A stretch of DNA of 6,797 nucleotides from Clostridiales bacterium (GTDB lineage: Bacteria > Bacillota > Clostridia > Lachnospirales > Lachnospiraceae). The DNA lies in assembly GCA_021204765.1 (NCBI GenBank), contig JAJPYU010000087.1, positions 1 through 6,797 on the forward strand. The letters are read 5' to 3'. The notes under the pieces are model-generated. The model was not told the DNA's origin. It worked only from the letters and a program-made list of their open reading frames with translations, and ran no database searches. Position numbers and translations under genes: made by a program. Below are positions 5,681 to 6,797 of the stretch, in pieces; the stretch's first letter is position 1, and each line of letters starts with the position of its first letter.

Positions 5681-6487
5681 CTCGAAAGATTTCTCGTTGT
5701 TCCAGCTGATGCGGCGGAGAAGCTCCCAGATATAGAGCATGACACCGTTGGGGATGAGCTTGGCAAAAATCCTGACGAGCGTACACATGATGCCAGGCGT
5801 GGAAACCGCCCGGCCGTGGCGGCTGGCGCGAAGGGCACGGCGCACCACATTCTCCTTCTTTGAGGGGAAGATGAATCCCTTTATGGAGGAGACGGCATCG
5901 GGATTCGCCTCGTTGTCACGGGCTATGCGCAGGAAAGAGGTATCGTCCACCCACCATGGGCAGATGGCCGTGACTATGATACCCCGGGGCAGCAGCTCCA
6001 TTCTGAGGGAGCGGGTATAGCTGTAGAGGAAAGTCTTTGACGCCGCATAGATATTTAAGTGGGTCACTGGGATAAAGGATGAGGTGGAGCAGAGCTGGAC
6101 TATCCGGTCTCCCGCCCGCATGTGGGGCAGCACTGCTAAAGTGCTTGTCACCGCCACCTTGCAGTTTAAGTCCACCATGTGCTCGGAGTCATAGCGGCTT
6201 ACCTTGTCGTAGGAGCCTATCTTCCCATATCCGGCTGCATTTACGAAGATACCCACCCGGACGTCTTCGGTAAGCATAGCTTCCAGCTCATCTATGGCTC
6301 CCTCTGCTGTGAGATCCATGGGGATGACACGGCCCGGGTGGGCAAGCTGGGCGGCCACTTCCTTTAATTTGTCTTCACGCCTGGCCAGCAGCCAGATCTC
6401 ATCAATATTTTTCTCTTCCCTGTCTATGTCCTTTGCGAAGATGACCCCCATGCCGCTGGAGGCTCCGGTGATCAGCGCTATCCTCAT
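5672..6487 (-). CDS. Classical short-chain dehydrogenase/reductase (SDR), NAD(P)-dependent
   Basis: This is a 271-residue protein, a normal length for classical SDRs. The cofactor motif TGASSGMG is at 7-14, the structural NAAG at 83-86, Asn108 in the active-site helix, the catalytic Ser at about 134 and YAASK with Tyr147 and Lys151, so the Asn-Ser-Tyr-Lys set is complete. Arg36-Arg37 after the second strand (LLARRED) suggest NADP(H) preference (inference). The usual PG after strand six is PWW (CPWWVDD). The C-terminal part, about 232-262, is hydrophobic and aromatic (IMCTLVRIFAKLIPNGVMLYIW), which could lie on a membrane. The start ATG 6487 has AAGGAGG 8 bases upstream, inside the end of the preceding small gene, and the ATGA overlap implies translational coupling. 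The substrate cannot be told. A good terminator follows. Confidence 0.92.
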   Translation of the reverse strand: MRIALITGASSGMGVIFAKDIDREEKNIDEIWLLARREDKLKEVAAQLAHPGRVIPMDLTAEGAIDELEAMLTEDVRVGIFVNAAGYGKIGSYDKVSRYDSEHMVDLNCKVAVTSTLAVLPHMRAGDRIVQLCSTSSFIPVTHLNIYAASKTFLYSYTRSLRMELLPRGIIVTAICPWWVDDTSFLRIARDNEANPDAVSSIKGFIFPSKKENVVRRALRASRHGRAVSTPGIMCTLVRIFAKLIPNGVMLYIWELLRRISWNNEKSFEGR

Positions 6488-6633
6488 GACTGGTTCCTCC
6501 TTTTCTTTCTCTTATAGATGGCCAGCTCCACCAGAAACAGGATAAAAGCCAGGATGACGCAGGCCACCGCTATGGTCCCTGCGACGGATACCAGCCAGTG
6601 CCATATCATTAAGATCAGATTTAAAAATCCCAT
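6484..6633 (-). CDS. 49-residue single-span membrane protein coupled to the SDR
   Basis: ATG 6633 is preceded by AAGGAG with 8-base spacing. The frame encodes 49 residues: MGFLNLILMIWHWLVSVAGT, then a hydrophobic segment IAVACVILAFILFLVELAIY and the basic tail KRKKRRNQS. It holds one long or two closely packed membrane segments, with the basic end probably inside the cell. The stop TGA overlaps the SDR start as ATGA, and the SDR ribosome binding site lies in the last codons. The coupling and the possibly membrane-associated C-terminus of the SDR suggest the small protein may hold or regulate it (inference). I do not recognise a family. It is shorter than usual gene-calling cut-offs and easily missed. 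Confidence 0.75.
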   Translation of the reverse strand: MGFLNLILMIWHWLVSVAGTIAVACVILAFILFLVELAIYKRKKRRNQS

Positions 6634-6722
6634 ACCCTGTTCTCCTTCTCTCACTTTCCATATTGTAATGACAGCTGCTCTACGGCAAAGCCTGCCTTCC
6701 GCCGCCCTTTATTGCAGCTGGA

Positions 6723-6743
6723 GCCCGGCTTTCACAACCGGGC
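6723..6743. other. GC-rich hairpin upstream of the small membrane protein gene
   Basis: GCCCGG (6723-6728) pairs with CCGGGC (6738-6743) around a 9-base loop; on the minus strand a G-T pair extends it to 7 bp. The following bases are only weakly T-rich on the plus strand (CATTATTTCTT) and not T-rich on the minus strand, so a terminator call is doubtful. Confidence 0.4.
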
Positions 6744-6753
6744 CCCGCATTAT

Positions 6754-6794
6754 TTCTTGTGTGATAAGAAACTTCGTCTCTTATCACACAAGAA
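6754..6794. repeat. Perfect 16-bp inverted repeat (hairpin) at the window edge
   Basis: TTCTTGTGTGATAAGA (6754-6769) and its exact complement (6779-6794) flank a 9-base loop, AACTTCGTC. The stem is AT-rich and no T tract follows on the minus strand; the plus strand leaves the window three bases later. It may be a terminator for a gene beyond the edge, a leader structure for the small-protein/SDR operon, or a protein binding or recombination site. Between it and the gene start (6634-6753) I see only the GC-rich hairpin and a weak TACAAT (6667-6662) that could be a -10. Confidence 0.6.
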
Positions 6795-6797
6795 CGC

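Noticed and set aside
6662..6690. Promoter for the small-protein/SDR operon (TACAAT at 6667-6662)
   Set aside because: No acceptable -35 lies at 16-18 bases; the real promoter may be here but cannot be supported from sequence.

Overview
The window looks like a piece of a gut-type Clostridia chromosome, most likely Lachnospiraceae. The grounds are the gene types (a very large BspA-like leucine-rich-repeat surface protein with WYC..C repeats and a Gly/Ser stalk before a C-terminal membrane anchor, an HPr-like protein without the catalytic histidine, a classical SDR of a type familiar from this family), strong AGGAGG ribosome binding sites, and an intergenic array of short 'TTAGTGAG/GAGCGTAAGC' hairpin repeats like those in these genomes. 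Genus cannot be fixed from the sequence alone. All supported genes lie on the minus strand, so the text below goes from high to low coordinates.

Right end (6797-5672). A 49-residue single-span membrane protein (6633-6484), too short for usual gene calling, overlaps by ATGA the start of a classical short-chain dehydrogenase (6487-5672). The two form a translationally coupled pair that ends at a clear Rho-independent terminator (5636-5604). Two hairpins, one with a perfect 16-bp stem, lie upstream at the window edge.

Intergenic region (5671-5133, about 540 bases). From the terminator inward it holds a 17-bp direct repeat pair, two imperfect copies of a roughly 70-bp hairpin-rich unit, further small hairpins, and then the promoter region of the surface-protein gene. 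That promoter has an extended -10 and overlaps nested perfect 8-bp inverted repeats (candidate operator). It is also bracketed by an 18-bp inverted repeat (15 of 18 matching) that could mark an invertible or mobile segment.

Main gene (5132-376). One giant surface protein gene is split into two reading frames at a run of eight G (minus strand). The upstream frame (1334 residues) has a signal peptide, an acidic Ser/Thr-rich region with a 26-residue tandem repeat, 14 leucine-rich repeats, a block of WYC..C repeats, and then a second run of 10 leucine-rich repeats and another WYC..C unit. The downstream frame (272 residues) supplies the end of the last Cys unit, a membrane-proximal domain, a Gly/Ser stalk and the only C-terminal transmembrane anchor. 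The shift needed is exactly -1, so the frame at the G run decides whether the protein can be anchored.

Left end (233-7). An HPr-like gene has its own near-consensus sigma-A promoter (TTGACA, 17 bp, CATAAT). It too is broken by an apparent single missing base near its 3' end. Two same-direction single-base losses in adjacent genes make sequencing or assembly error a serious competing explanation to phase variation or recoding.
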